Assembly (NCBI GenBank): GCA_027559495.1
Contig: JAMXSV010000015.1
Location: forward strand, 434,001 to 498,000
Length of the DNA stretch: 64,000 nt
Source of the DNA: Aurifilum marmelostoma
Taxonomy: Eukaryota; Ascomycota; Sordariomycetes; Diaporthales; Cryphonectriaceae
Direction: 5' to 3'
Shown here: positions 34,305 to 45,976 of the stretch, in pieces
Layout of the letters: each line of letters begins with the position of its first letter
Numbering within the stretch: position 1 is the first letter of the stretch
Program-made: the position numbers and the translations under genes
The notes under the pieces: generated by a model
Told to the model about the DNA's origin: nothing
Database searches by the model: none
The model's input: only the letters and a program-made list of their open reading frames with translations

Positions 34305-35636
34305 ACAGCGGTCAGGCCTCTAGATGGCTCTTGGGAGGAAACCGGCCTGGTCTCTCCCCACTGCGCCAAATGGTGGGCGGGACCATCCCGGGTATTATCA
34401 CAGCACGGGATACATGCAGTTCCGGGCAGAAAAAGGGAAAGAATCTCAGTCGTTTTACTTTGCATAGCGCGCAATGAGTGATGGTTGGCAGGCGTTCCGG
34501 AAATACACAGGGTACAGGGCTGATTTTCGTGCTTTCAATACTCTCTCTGGATCCTGCTAGGAGTAGTAGCTCAGTAGGAGTCGCCGACGGTCCTGCGAAG
34601 GTGGAGGGTGGTTTTGCTTGCTTCCCTCAGCCCACAGAGAAAGGGACTGGACACAGCAAGGCATGAGGTAATCTCGAGGGAACGATTGACCAATAGGGTC
34701 ATGTGCCACTTCTGGACGGCATGAATGGGACATTTGATTCACATGGGATCTGCCCTTCCTGCGGTATTGGTATCCCACACCCGGCTCTTGGGGACTCAGG
34801 GCAAATCTTGACATAAGGAAGGAACTCTCTACCAATAAAATATCATCCAGTTCATATACATATTACAGGTGTGCTGAGAAAAGAGAGAGAGAGAGAGAGA
34901 GCCCAAAAGGGGCAAAACCCATGTGATCAAGGCATGGTCTGCTGGAACATCTGACACACATGTTTGGATGTCTAGCAGTGCCAAGGTACTGTAGGATGTT
35001 TCCCCGCCACGGAGACCCTGTACCGGGGTGAGCTTGCCGCGGGCTAGGCTCTGTGCAAGGGTACCGAGCAGCTGGAAACGCTGCAGATTACGTAGCGTTG
35101 ATGGAGCCTCACCACTCTGCCACAGCAGCCCACTGACCACTGCCACCCTCGTGCAACTTTCTTCTGCAGCTGTGCACAGTGTTACCTCATGGTCACCCAT
35201 CTTCTTCCGAAACCTGGTCTTTTCCCGAAGCACCTTGTAATCCCGTCCCAAGAACCACTCGAGGCATAGCACTTCTGCATCTGCCGTACAAGGCGAGGTG
35301 GAAGGTGGCAGAAGTGAAGCAGGGACTGAGGCCGCTGGATTCGGTCGCTTCAGTTGGCCACCCACCACCACCCACCGCGTTCCCCGACCCTCCTGCGATC
35401 GCGCAACAAGAGCAGAACTGCCTGAGCCTCCCGCCGTGCGCCTGCGACCACCTCGATTCTGTACAGTAGCAGCTCCTGCCAACAACAACAGCAGCATACC
35501 TCTTCCCCATGGCCTCCCGCTGACCACCGAGCCCTCCTTCCGATACCTCTAGAGATCTACCTGTGTAGTTCTCCTCCTCTCCTACTAGGACACCTACGAC
35601 GAGGGCTCTCCCCAGAGAGCCGACGAGGCAGATACC
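34305..35636. other. Intergenic between cdc34 and the UIM protein gene
   Basis: About 1.3 kb. A minus-strand open frame of 232 codons (34829-35527) shows no family motif, has a random-looking composition and overlaps the likely leader of the next gene; I do not call it. A GA repeat lies at about 34882-34900. Confidence 0.5.
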
Positions 35637-38600
35637 ATGGCTACCACAGCAGATGAGGCAGCTCTGAAAGACATCGTGGAGATTACATCTCGCAATTCTG
35701 ACGAGGATAGACACCTGTTCCGAGAAGCACTGAAAGTGAGCTGGGGTTCTATTCTTCTGGCGCAGGGAACATAGGTGCTGAAATGTGCTTTGCTACAGGC
35801 TCACAACAACAACGTCGAGGCAGTTATTGGTGAATATTTTAGTGGAGATCATGATTCTGTATGGAACTCTCAGGTACAGATATCATCATGATGCCGAGCT
35901 GACTGGTTGTAGTTCAAACAAAAATATGTCTTGTGGAACGAGGCGCACTTTGTGACGGACAGGGACAATGCGACAAATCCAAGTTGGTCTCACCCCAACA
36001 TATCGCATTCCTTGGAGCTTATTCTGACATTTTCTCCCTTTCTCTCTGCAGGCTTCCATGTGCAGGGACCAGACGAATATGCAAATGAGGATGCGTGGTT
36101 AAAGGGCAGCGGCGCCACTCTGTCTGCGCCTTCACGGCCACCATCAAGAACACACAACAGGTCTCCTCTGGACAAGGCTACTGACCTCGCAATCCAGAAC
36201 ACGCTTGGTACTATCCTACCCTCCTCCTAGCACTGTGGCTGTTTACTTGTTCTCTCACAGGTGCCAGTGGGCTGCGCTGAGTTATAGGCTCGAGCTGGAA
36301 GGCTGACCTCTTCTTAGTAGATGTCCCGACCACCCAGGAGCAGGCAGACGAGCAGCTCAGGATCGCTATGCAGCAATCGATGTTGCAGCATACTTCTGGG
36401 GCAGCAACGCCTCAAGAGAGTGGTGTCACATCTGGGGATACCTCTTTGCAGCAGTTTGGACCCGCCAATCGCCCTCATTATGAGCAGGACCAGTGGGCTG
36501 TGGTCCTCGCCAGCAAGATGGCTGATGATCCGCCCGCTCTGACGAGAAAACGTGATCGTAACGTTCCCGTCTACCTCGCATGCCGACTTCAACCGTCTTC
36601 ACAGAAGCACCGGCTTGGTCCGCTCATGATGATTTTGCACGAAATTCCTACAGCCCGAAACTTCTTTCTGCTCCTCGAGGGGGCATCACAAAGCTATGGT
36701 CATGACAAGGACTGGTGGAAGGGCACGAACATCGTTACCCCGCAAGCGAACATTCAGGGCTGGGGCGACGAGCAGCCAGGCGTCAGCTTCATTGATGAGC
36801 TGCAGCGTCTGATAGCCTTCATGGACGACACTGATCGTGCGTACGGTACAGCTGACTCCCTTTGTGCGAGTGAACCGCTCAAGGAAGCATGGGGAGACCC
36901 AACGATCAAATTCTACGAGAGCCTTTACAACTGCTCGAACTCTCAAAAGTTGAGCCGCATGTGGACCAAAGTCAGGGTCGACGACTCAGTCGCCGACGAG
37001 TCGCGACAACAGGAGTTTGCCATCTTGGAGGTTAGAGTCCCCAACGACACGCCAGAGGTATTCTGCAACCTGTACAGCCAATTGGACTGCCTGTTCTGGC
37101 TCCAGCAGGAGAACAGCTGGTCCGGCTCTGAGCTCGATGGCCTGAGCCAGCTCGCCTCGATCCAGGAGGCTGCGCAGATCCTGACCGTGCGCATCAGCAG
37201 CGATGGCTTGCCTATCGAAGTCCCAGAGGTGATCTATATTGATAGGTATCTCGAGAGCAACGTGGAGACTGCTCGCGCCATGCAGGACAAGATCTTCCGC
37301 ATGTGGAAAGCCATAGACCTGGCCAGAGAGAAGGAGCTTCAGCACACCCTTTGGACGAACCCACAGACTGGCCAGACCGTCGACAAGACAAGGATCAGCA
37401 AAAGCACCATTGAGAAGAAAGAAGCGCTCATTTGGCGAATTCGCGCCAACGCCTTGTGGAGGCTGCACGAGAAGTCTATTGGCACCGGCGAGGAGATACC
37501 GTATCTGCCGGATGAATTGAGTCATCTCGCGGAGTTGGACGAGGACGAGCAGAAGGCCGTCAGGCATTATGAGGCCACGATCGCCCTGGCCAAACTAGAT
37601 TTGGCGACAGTCGAGAAAAAACTAGCTCGTACGTACAGGAAGGTCTCCTTGTTTGCCGTGAACAGTGTTGCTAACACACTCACAGGTGTCAGAGCGCAGC
37701 GAGACGCCTGCTGTGCCCTCCTTCGGCAGATCAACAAGGTCTGGACAGAACCCAGCGAGAAGCCTGATTCCAACCCTACACACAAGTATACGCTGCGGGG
37801 GGTCATCACATCGCCCGACGTAATCTACATGTGCCGGAGAGAACAGCCTGAACCTATCGAAGCTGAGAGCAAGATGGAAGATCGGTGGTACCGGGTGGCC
37901 TGGTGCCCAGATGATGAAGCCCGTGTGAAGCAAGAGGTATCACAAACCCTCGAGGTGCAACTCGGTCTCTTGTCATGGTACGGGAACTGAGCTAACAACC
38001 ACTTTTATGGACAGATGACGACCATTGAGAAGGTCAAGGAAGCCATGTTCACCGAACGCAACGCGGACGGCAACATAGCTCCAATCCTTGTCTATGCGGC
38101 GGACGAGGCATTGCAGGACCCGATCCTTCCTCTCTCTAGCTCGCTCCAGGTACGGCTACATGCTCGAAGCTCCACGTTGTCTGCGGGCTCCGTCTCGTGC
38201 TAATTTCTCCTACCTCAGACCTTTATCAAGTTCGACAATCGTCGCTTCAAGCAGGATCAGATCGAGGACAACTCACAACGCGACAAGAAGCGGGTCGCCG
38301 TACGCTCCCCTCAGTCTTCACCCAAACGGCAGCGAAGCGATAGCGCCGATTCGATGGCGACCAACCGAGCCTCTATCGGAGACTTCAGTGACGGCGAGGA
38401 CCGTGCAGCACTGCTGAGCGACCAGTTTCAACACTTCGGAGGTATCGACGGTACCGTTGATGCTGAGATGGCCGACATGCGGGCCATCTCCGAGGATGAG
38501 ATTGCTGCTCATATGGTGCCACCGCTTACGCCTCCGCTGTCAGGCGATGATGCTAGTGAGCAGGAGTCACCCGGCCTGCGCAAATCCTCCGAGACCCTAG

Positions 38601-38815
38601 CTCGATTGTCGCTGGATGAAAAGAGCGTATCGCCTCAGCAGCAGTCGGAAGACAAGGCTCCTGAGATGGAGGAGCTCAAGCAGCCCTTCATCGTGCGTCG
38701 GCCCGCCAGTGCCCTAGACAACCGTATCTCTATTATTGAGAGGCCCATGGAAATTGATGCCAACCTGGAAATTCCTAGCGTGAGCCCTGAGGAATACTAT
38801 CACCAACCTTGCTAG
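35637..38815 (+). CDS. UBA-like and UIM ubiquitin-interaction protein
   Basis: Eight exons: 35637-35735, 35799-35858 (or to 35873), 35913-35982, 36052-36207, 36321-37628, 37686-37936, 38015-38149 and 38219-38815, giving about 891 residues. The N-terminal UBA-like helix set (LKDIVEITSRNSDEDRHLF, then NNNVEAVIGEYF) is followed by a ubiquitin-interacting motif (QADEQLRIAMQQSM). A large conserved region then reads WAVVLASKMADDPPALTRKR, NVPVYLACRLQPS, HRLGPLMMILHEIPTARNFFLL and WWKGTNIV, and runs on as helices. This matches what fungal annotations call ubiquitin interaction motif proteins, with an arrangement reminiscent of the USP25/28 N terminus. I see no Cys box (GNxCxxNS-like) and no His box, so it is unlikely to be an active deubiquitinase. 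The C terminus is Ser/Pro-rich and disordered. It lies directly downstream of cdc34 on the same strand. Exon 2's end has two usable donors. Confidence 0.75.
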
Positions 38816-39875
38816 GAGGCAAGCGGTCATGTGGCCCAGGGAAACAGGACGATGGTGGCTGTGCACTGAGACGAACGTTTGCGCCATGCAAGGAGGCACC
38901 TCGTAACACCCCCCCCCCTCTTAGCAGGCAAGGACTTATTCTTATTGGCGGTTGGTGTCTTTTTCACGAAGTATGGGTTGGATCGGACATTTGCAGATTG
39001 GCGTTTGCATTAGACGAGTATCACGCTCACGGGCATGAGAACAACGACCGCGTTGACGATGCGAATATCATTACACAACGATACCAGAAAGAAGAGAGAG
39101 AGAGAAGTGGGAGCACACAGAAGATCATGCGGAGGTCTCAGATGAGCTGGTCATATCAACAAGACGCAGTGAGCAGCAGCACGAAGCAAGCTTGGCCCGT
39201 CTACAGAGAGAAGGGTCTCTACGCGAGATAGACTATAGGCATAAGATGCGAAGCATAGCATGATGAGCAATCGATACCCTTGGTTGAACTGATGATCCAT
39301 CCCCTGCGTCGACATGAGGGCCTTCTTGAGCCGTTCAGTCTGAACGAGCTTCCGTGCTGCAAGGAATTTCTCTTGGATTTAATCTTGCATCACGACGTTC
39401 CCAAGAGGCTTAGCCCGAACAGAGGTACATGAGGCCTCGTGTCGTTACAACATGGCCCAGGTTACCACGAACACTCCTTTGTACTCTCCACGTCTGGTGA
39501 AGACATGACGTTGGTGTTCCCGGAGGGCTTTCTCTGGGACAGAGCTTCCCCTTGCTGCAAGGTTTCGACTCTAGGGTGACCCATTAAATGATAATCACCA
39601 CCCGCCTTAATGTTGGTATTGGCTTACAAAAACGATATGATTGGCAAAATGTTAATCTTAGTGTTGCTGGTAGACGTCGATGGCCATCTCAACCCTAACC
39701 CTCCTCACGCGTGTGGTGGCTGCGGCAGCACAGAAGTCGCAAGTCACAGCAGCATGACGTTCAAAGGACCACAATTGCAGCTACGCAGCTTCCCATCCCA
39801 AGCTCACTTCGAATGCTCGCGAGAAGTCCTCATTATCAAGGCTCATTATCCACACCAGAAACCTAAGAAGACAGC
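38816..39875. other. Intergenic, no gene seen
   Basis: About 1 kb between tandem genes. It contains a C9 run (about 38911-38919) and short purine repeats. No supportable coding sequence. Confidence 0.55.
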
Positions 39876-41051
39876 ATGACAGCCAACAAGACAGCCTTGG
39901 TGACGGGTGCCACAGGCCTCCTTGGACGCCAGGTTCTCAAAGCCTTTGCGCGGAGAGATTGGACGGCCAAGGGTAGCGGTCATTCCAGAGCGGATGGCAC
40001 TGATGTGCTCAAGGTCGATCTGGCGTCCAGTTCAGACATTGCCCGGGCCCTCGAGACTGTCAAGTAGGTGATGTGGCAGGACTTGCGGCCTGTACGCCTT
40101 CTCTGCTTGGAAGACCTCGGAGCTGACATATACCCTCCAAAGGCCACAGGCTGTAGTGCATTGTGCGTGACCACTCATGGTCCACCTCTCTCCCCAATTT
40201 CGCTCGCTGATGCTCATATATACAACAGGCGCTGCCAACCGTTTTCCTGATAAGGTGGACAAGGACCCGGAAGGTACCCGGAAGCTGAACGTGGATGCTA
40301 CGCGGGAGCTCAGCAGACTCTGTGCCGAGCACAACATCCTGCTCATCTATATATCTACCGACTACGTCTTCTCGGGCAAGACTGGCGAGGCACCCTATGA
40401 GTCAGATGCGCCCACTGGCCCGACCAACTTGTATGGCCAGACCAAGCTCGATGGCGAGCACGCCGTTCTGGAGACCTACAAGGCTGCTGGCAAGGACGGT
40501 CTGGGGGTTGTACTCCGAGTCCCCGTCTTGTATGGGAACGCAGAGATGCCATCCGAGAGCGCTGTGAATGTGCTCATGGACGTCCTCTGGAAGTCTCAAA
40601 GCGGCGAGAAGGTCAAGATGGAGCACTGGGCCCTGAGATACCCCACCAACACGGAGGATGTGGGCAGAGTCTGTCATGGTATGATCCGCACTTTATGCCT
40701 AGATCTCCTGTGGGGCTGGGAAGAGCAGAGAGCTGACTGCTTTGTTTAGACGTGGCTGTCAAGTACCTGGCTGCTGAAGAGACCTCGCGATCTAAGATGC
40801 CCAAGGTCTTGCAGTTTTCGAGTGAGGACAAGTTCACCAAATATGAGATCTGCCAGCTGTTTGGCGAGATAATGGGTCTCAGCATCGAAAACATCGAGCC
40901 AAACACGGAGGGAAATGACCCAAACGCGGCTGTGCAGAGGCCGTACGACTGCCACTTGAGCACCAAGGCGCTAAAAGATCTGGGCATCGACGTGTCCACT
41001 CAGGATTTCACTGGGTGGTGGCGACGCGAGGTACGAGCTTTCAGGAAGTAA
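39876..41051 (+). CDS. RmlD/MAT2B-like NAD(P)-binding short-chain (extended SDR) protein
   Basis: Four exons: 39876-40063, 40143-40162 (only 20 nt), 40229-40678 and 40750-41051, giving 319 residues. The Rossmann nucleotide-binding turn is VTGATGLLG at the N terminus. The microexon supplies KPQAVVHC, joining to AANRFPDKV. Further hallmarks are ISTDYVFSG, the YGQTK catalytic-type Tyr-x3-Lys, and VVLRVPVLYGN. The family includes dTDP-4-dehydrorhamnose reductase and the beta (regulatory) subunit of human methionine adenosyltransferase (MAT2B). Fungal copies are usually annotated as RmlD-like or NAD-dependent epimerases, and their substrate is not settled. No other dTDP-rhamnose genes are present, so a MAT2B-like role is at least as likely as a sugar-reductase role. 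The splice structure is fixed by reading frame: the 20-nt exon with GTGCGT donor is the only choice that yields the family's HCAA motif. Confidence 0.87.
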
Positions 41052-41813
41052 AAGACACTGGATCACACAGGAGCTGGAGGGAGTCGAAGACAAGCAGCAG
41101 GTTAGCACCATGACGGATGCCGAGGGCCTCGCCAACCCCCAGCCCGAAGGGAGAGAACGATCAGACCCCCAGCCAGTGTCAAACCTCGAGATGACGATGT
41201 CTCAATACCACGGCTCAATCGCCTATTAACCTGTCTCAAACTTTTCAAACTCGCTGTGCCAGACGCCAGCCTCACGTAACGCCACTGACAGATTGTCCCA
41301 CCAAAAACATGATCTACCGACATTGCAGAGCTGCTGTCTGGAATGCAACGCGCTATTCTGGTGGCCTCGTCTACAACGATTGTGGTAATAGATTGCTGAT
41401 TGGAATTCCTAGAGACGGCAAATTATGGAAATCAATCTGCGTTCCAACGTGCTCGCGATGCCCCTCGAGACAGCAGTGATTGGCGGTGGACATGTTTGGA
41501 CGCGTCAAGGGATGTCGCCTCTCCCTTCCCTGACTTATTGATTTCCATCCCTCAACGTAAGTTCTCGTAGCCTTCTTCCACTTTCATGACCACGCTTCTT
41601 CCTGAGTGCCAGTTCCATCTTTGATCAGCCGGAAGGGAAAAAAACAAAGGGTGTGTGTAGCAGCCGCCGCCAAAGATGTGAACTGCCTTGACGAGTGGCT
41701 CGGTGCGACAACGATTCGAAGAAATCTCACGTTTGGCGAGGAGAAGAGGCAACAACTGTCAGCGATAATTACTTCTTTTGTTCTTATTGGATTACCTCAC
41801 ACGCACTGTCACA
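41052..41813. promoter_or_regulatory. Intergenic and leader of the RA-PH gene
   Basis: About 760 bases without a supportable gene. It presumably holds the 3' end of the SDR gene and the promoter of the next gene. Confidence 0.5.
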
Positions 41814-44800
41814 ATGTCTACCATCGCAGCGAAGAGCTTCCGGTTCAGCAAGTCTCGAGGCGACAGTCTTTCTGAGCAACGCCGCGGAGTCATGGCGCGT
41901 GAGCTCAGCCAGCAGGCGGACGATGCCAATCCCTCCGCCTTGAGGGCGACCTTTGGCTCACCTGTGTGGAGGAAACGTGCAAGGACGCAGGGGGACGTAG
42001 ACAGACCAGACTCGCCTGATCCCAGCCCTCACTATCCGCTGTCGTTTGTTCCGCCACTGCCACCCTCACACAAGGAGCACGACGACACGACACGACCGAG
42101 GGCGGCTGTGATGCCACCCAGTCCGGTATTCGTGGCGACTACGTCTCCTATTCCTCTTGCAGCACGACCGTCTTCTCGTACGGCCTCCTCCAAGTTCAGC
42201 TCTTCCACAACTATCGCGGTCACCCAGGATATGACCATGAATGACGGGAGAGACCAGGAGAATGATTCCGAGAAGCCAAACAACAAACTCGAGGCATATG
42301 AGAAGCAGGAGCGCCCGCTTCTGGGAGAGCAACAGCCTTCTTCCGCCGCTATGCAGACCAAGACAGATCTGATTCTGGCCGAACAGAAGAGCCTGGCCAT
42401 GGTCAAGCTGCACAAGCAGCTGGCTGCAACCCAGACAGCGGCTTCGATCCCTCGCCATATCGCGGCCAATGGGGGTGTGAAGGCCCCCGTCCTGGAGAAG
42501 ATTGGTTTGTTCCATCGAGCACGGAGGGGTCCTGCCACACCCTCGCCGGCATCTTCGACAAACACTTCGGTGGATTCCAGTCGTGCCCAGAGCATGGCGT
42601 CCTTCTGGGCGCCGATGAACGCCGTGGAGCCCAGATCACAGCTCCTGACGCCTCCTTCCTCTCCAAAGTCCGCGACTTGTAGTCACAATGGGGTAAGTCC
42701 ATACCAACAATCACTCTATTGACAGATTGCCCCGGCTGACATTGATCTTCGGCTGTAGCTCGTCAAGGTTTTCTATCAAAGTGAACACGCGAAGATTGGC
42801 GTGTCGGAGAGTACAGACACGGTGGACGCGCTTCGCCACGCGGCCGAGGCCATGAATAACCCACTCAACACCGCTGCCAGCATCATGTTTGAGTGTTATG
42901 CGCCCTTGGGGCTGGAGCGCCGCCTTCGCCGGTACGAGCGCATCCAAGAGGTGGTTGACTCGTGGCCACACGAATCTCAGAACTTTCTGCTCATCCGTCA
43001 GGCCTGGGGCCCGGCGAGCAACAAGGACCTCGATATCTCTTCTGTGGCCGTGGGCGAGGCGCCGACGACTTTCATCCTGCAGCTTTACCACTGCTCGCGC
43101 CCGGGAAAGTGGCAGAAGCGCTGGATCACGCTGCTCGGCGACGGCCAGATGCTGTCCTCCAAGACTCCAGACCTGAGCCTTGGGAGAGACTGCCAACGGC
43201 TGTGCGACCTATCAGAGTACGATATTTACACCGTGATGAGCGAGACTGCGGCGCCGACAGATGACCTCAGGGCCAAGGCTGGCCGGGCAAACCTCGTCAA
43301 GAACCTCAAGCCTCCCAAGAGTTATTGTTTCGCCGTCAAGTCCCAGCTGAAACCCACAACATTTCCCACGACCACCAGCTATGCGCACTTCTTCTCTACT
43401 GAGGACGTCGCCACCGCGAGGAAGTTTTACACCCTCGTGCACGCCTGGCGCAGCTGGTATATGGTCAAGGCGCGCCAGAACACGCAGCGCAGACGGCCAG
43501 ACGCCACAGCCATGAATGTAGCAGTCCCGCAGATCACTCCCGTCAAGCACGTGCCGCAGAAGAGCATCAGCCACCTCAAGATCTCACCAGGGCACAGGAT
43601 CAGGGTCTCTGTTGACGAGACGCCCTACACGATCGGCGAGTTCCAGCCGCTGGTCGATATGGAGCGCTTCAACAAGCCAGCTGACGAGTTTGGAAAAGAT
43701 TGGATCGCAGATCCGAGGCATTCCCTCCTGCTGCCTGCGACCCCTGGGACCGACTCTGGCGTCTCAGTGACGACACCGTCGACTGGTGTGTATACAAAGC
43801 TAGAGCAGGACGACGATGGGCTTGATGTCGGCAGCCCCTCGGAGGAGCGCCGCAAGAGGCGGGACAAGAAGAGATGCCTAGCATTCATCGACAACGGCGA
43901 GCGCCTTGGGGCTGCCGCTGCAGCTCAGGCGAACATTGCTATTGCCGTGACCGAACCTCTAACGCCATCAACGGTACGGACACAGTCGGATGCGTCCTGG
44001 TACAGCACCGCAGAGACGCAAGCAACGGAGCCCGAGGATTCCAGCCCGCCGTCCATGCCCAGGCCCGAGCCCTCGCCCTGGCTGCCCTCCGCGGCCGAGC
44101 ATACTGCCAAGGTGAAGGCAGAACAGGCTCGCCTCGAGCGCCTCCATAGCGGGCATGCCACGCCCCAGAGGCCACCCACAGGCCACGAGGTCGTCGGTCG
44201 TGGGCTCGCCCAGCCAGGCAGCCTAGTGAACCGCCGCGCGGGCCGACTTAGGGACCAGAGCCAGTCTATCCTGTCCGGCAACCTCGAGGTACACTACCGC
44301 GCCGCGTCGCAGTGGGCCGAATCATCATCGGGCCACCCGGGCAGCCGCTCCCCAAGGTTCCTCGAGGTGCCTAGCGGTGTGTGTCACGGGCGCAGCCTCA
44401 CATCCATGACATCCATGCCGACACTCACCGAGTTCCCTGGTCCGAGCAACAAGCGCGGTGGCGCTGTGCCACCGGTGCCGACCTGCCCCGCCCTGTGGAG
44501 GAACCAGTCTCTCTCGGCGTGCCACAGGCCTCCCACCAGCCATGGCGAGAAGCTCCCCGGCGGTGTCCGCCAGCAGCAGCTCCGCGGGCGCTCCGGGTCC
44601 ATGAACTCCATGCGGCGCGGGTACAGCGGCCCAGGGGCTGGCGGGCCGGGTTGTGGTGAGCCGCTGCCTCCTATGCCTCCTGTGCCGCCTGTGCCGGTGC
44701 ACCTGAGACCCTCGGTCAGGGAGGGCGTTGCTGCCGCCGTGAGGCCGCCGCCAGCCATGCTCAAGGATGTCGGGAGGAACATGACGGTGCTACGGTCCCA

Positions 44801-44819
44801 AAGCAACGCGCAGTGGTGA
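41814..44819 (+). CDS. Ras-association (RA) plus PH domain scaffold protein
   Basis: Two exons, 41814-42692 and 42759-44819, giving 979 residues. The first ~290 residues are Ser/Pro-rich and disordered, with one helical stretch (ADLILAEQKSLAMVKLHKQL-like). Exon 2 opens with an RA-type ubiquitin fold (LVKVFYQSEHAKIGVSEST, DALRHAAEAMNNPL, MFECYAPLGLERRLRRYE), then a PH domain (FILQLYHCSRPGKWQKRWITLLGDGQM, SYCFAVKSQLKPTTF, ARKFYTLVHAWRSWYMVKA). The long C terminus is proline-rich with polyproline clusters (LPPMPPVPPVPV). The RA-PH tandem resembles MRL-type adaptors that link Ras or Rap GTPases to membranes and actin; in filamentous fungi such proteins are linked to polarity and signalling. The upstream in-frame Met at 41778 adds 12 unlikely residues. 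The partner GTPase is unknown. Confidence 0.85.
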
Positions 44820-45976
44820 AGAAGGAAAGCTGCCCCGCTTCACGGATCGGGGGGACGTTGGTCCGTCCAAATCTACCTCGTCAGATTGCAACATCTGCAT
44901 TTTCAAATCTTGTCACTAGAAACTGGTTGTAGTGTGCTACAAGAGTACTGAGGGAGCTTTTAGTTCGGGATATGTATGGACTCATTCGCTTTTGTTATAC
45001 GACGATATTGAACGAGCAGACCGCGGTGGCGAGTGGCCGGGTCAGTCGGTTCGTGGGCGGGAAGACTGCAGCAAGACGGGGCCGCTTCTCACTGGCTATG
45101 TATTACTACTTACTAAGGTGACCTGTTTTTGTGACGATATGTTGAAACAAGAGAGAGATTGCAAACAAACAAGAAGAAAAATAAAGTAAACAAAAAAAAA
45201 AAAAAAAAAAAAAAGAGAGAGAGAGAGAAGAGGGAAAAAAGCGGGGATATAAGATGGACACAGAATGAATATGAAATGTATACATCCATACAAAAGATTG
45301 GTCAAACAAGAAAGAGAAAGTGATGCTGGGGTGGTATGTTTCGTAACCATCGAAGCCTTCGGATTCGAGCCCCGAGGGCACGCAGGCATTACGTACTTTG
45401 AGCCACAGGTAGCCTGAGCACCCCAAGTCAACGTGCATCGTGAAAAAAGACAAAGGGTGCAGAGAGGATTGAAACCCTCGCTCGCGCGGGTGCGGAGGCC
45501 AGGCGCATGCATACATACTTGGTATCGGCTGTCGAGATGTGATGTCCTTTTCTCCTCATTCGTGTGCGTGCATGCGTGTTGTCAGTCAGAACTACAATTA
45601 GACAACGTATATTGCTTACACAGAAACGCCTACATAGAGAGAAAAACCCGGTCTTAGGTAACGGTCAATTTCGACGAGAACCTCGCTCATTCCAGTATGG
45701 TGTATTCCTCTTTTTGTCTTTTACCTTTCCTTGTTTCCGCCTGTAGTCGTGTACCCGGACTTCTCAGACCAGCAGTGTAAGAACTAAGAACTACCAAAAG
45801 TGTCTGGAGCAGACAAGCTCAGCACCAAAAGGAAAATCGTAACTCGCGATCATGCAACAAAGGGCACTTGATGGTTAGAGGGCTCCTCTGGAAGCATCTC
45901 GGAAATAACACTGTGCCCCTCACCTGCAAGTTCATCTTCATCGCGGCCAGGGAGTGTTCCCCACGAGCTGAACCTC
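44820..45976. other. Convergent intergenic region with A23-(GA)n tract
   Basis: About 1.15 kb between the RA-PH gene (+) and cbp80 (-). A run of about 23 A (45192-45214) is followed by a GA repeat. No gene is seen. Confidence 0.55.
45192..45228. repeat. Poly-A tract followed by GA dinucleotide repeat
   Basis: About 23 A are followed directly by about seven GA units. Confidence 0.85.

Noticed and set aside
34829..35527. Minus-strand open frame of 232 codons between cdc34 and the UIM gene
   Set aside because: No family motif, biased GC-rich composition, overlaps probable leader sequence, and stops and starts do not match a gene context.
45290..45390. Possible tRNA because of GATTCGAGCCC at about 45360
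   Set aside because: T-stem has a mismatch and no acceptor-stem partner or A box is found upstream.
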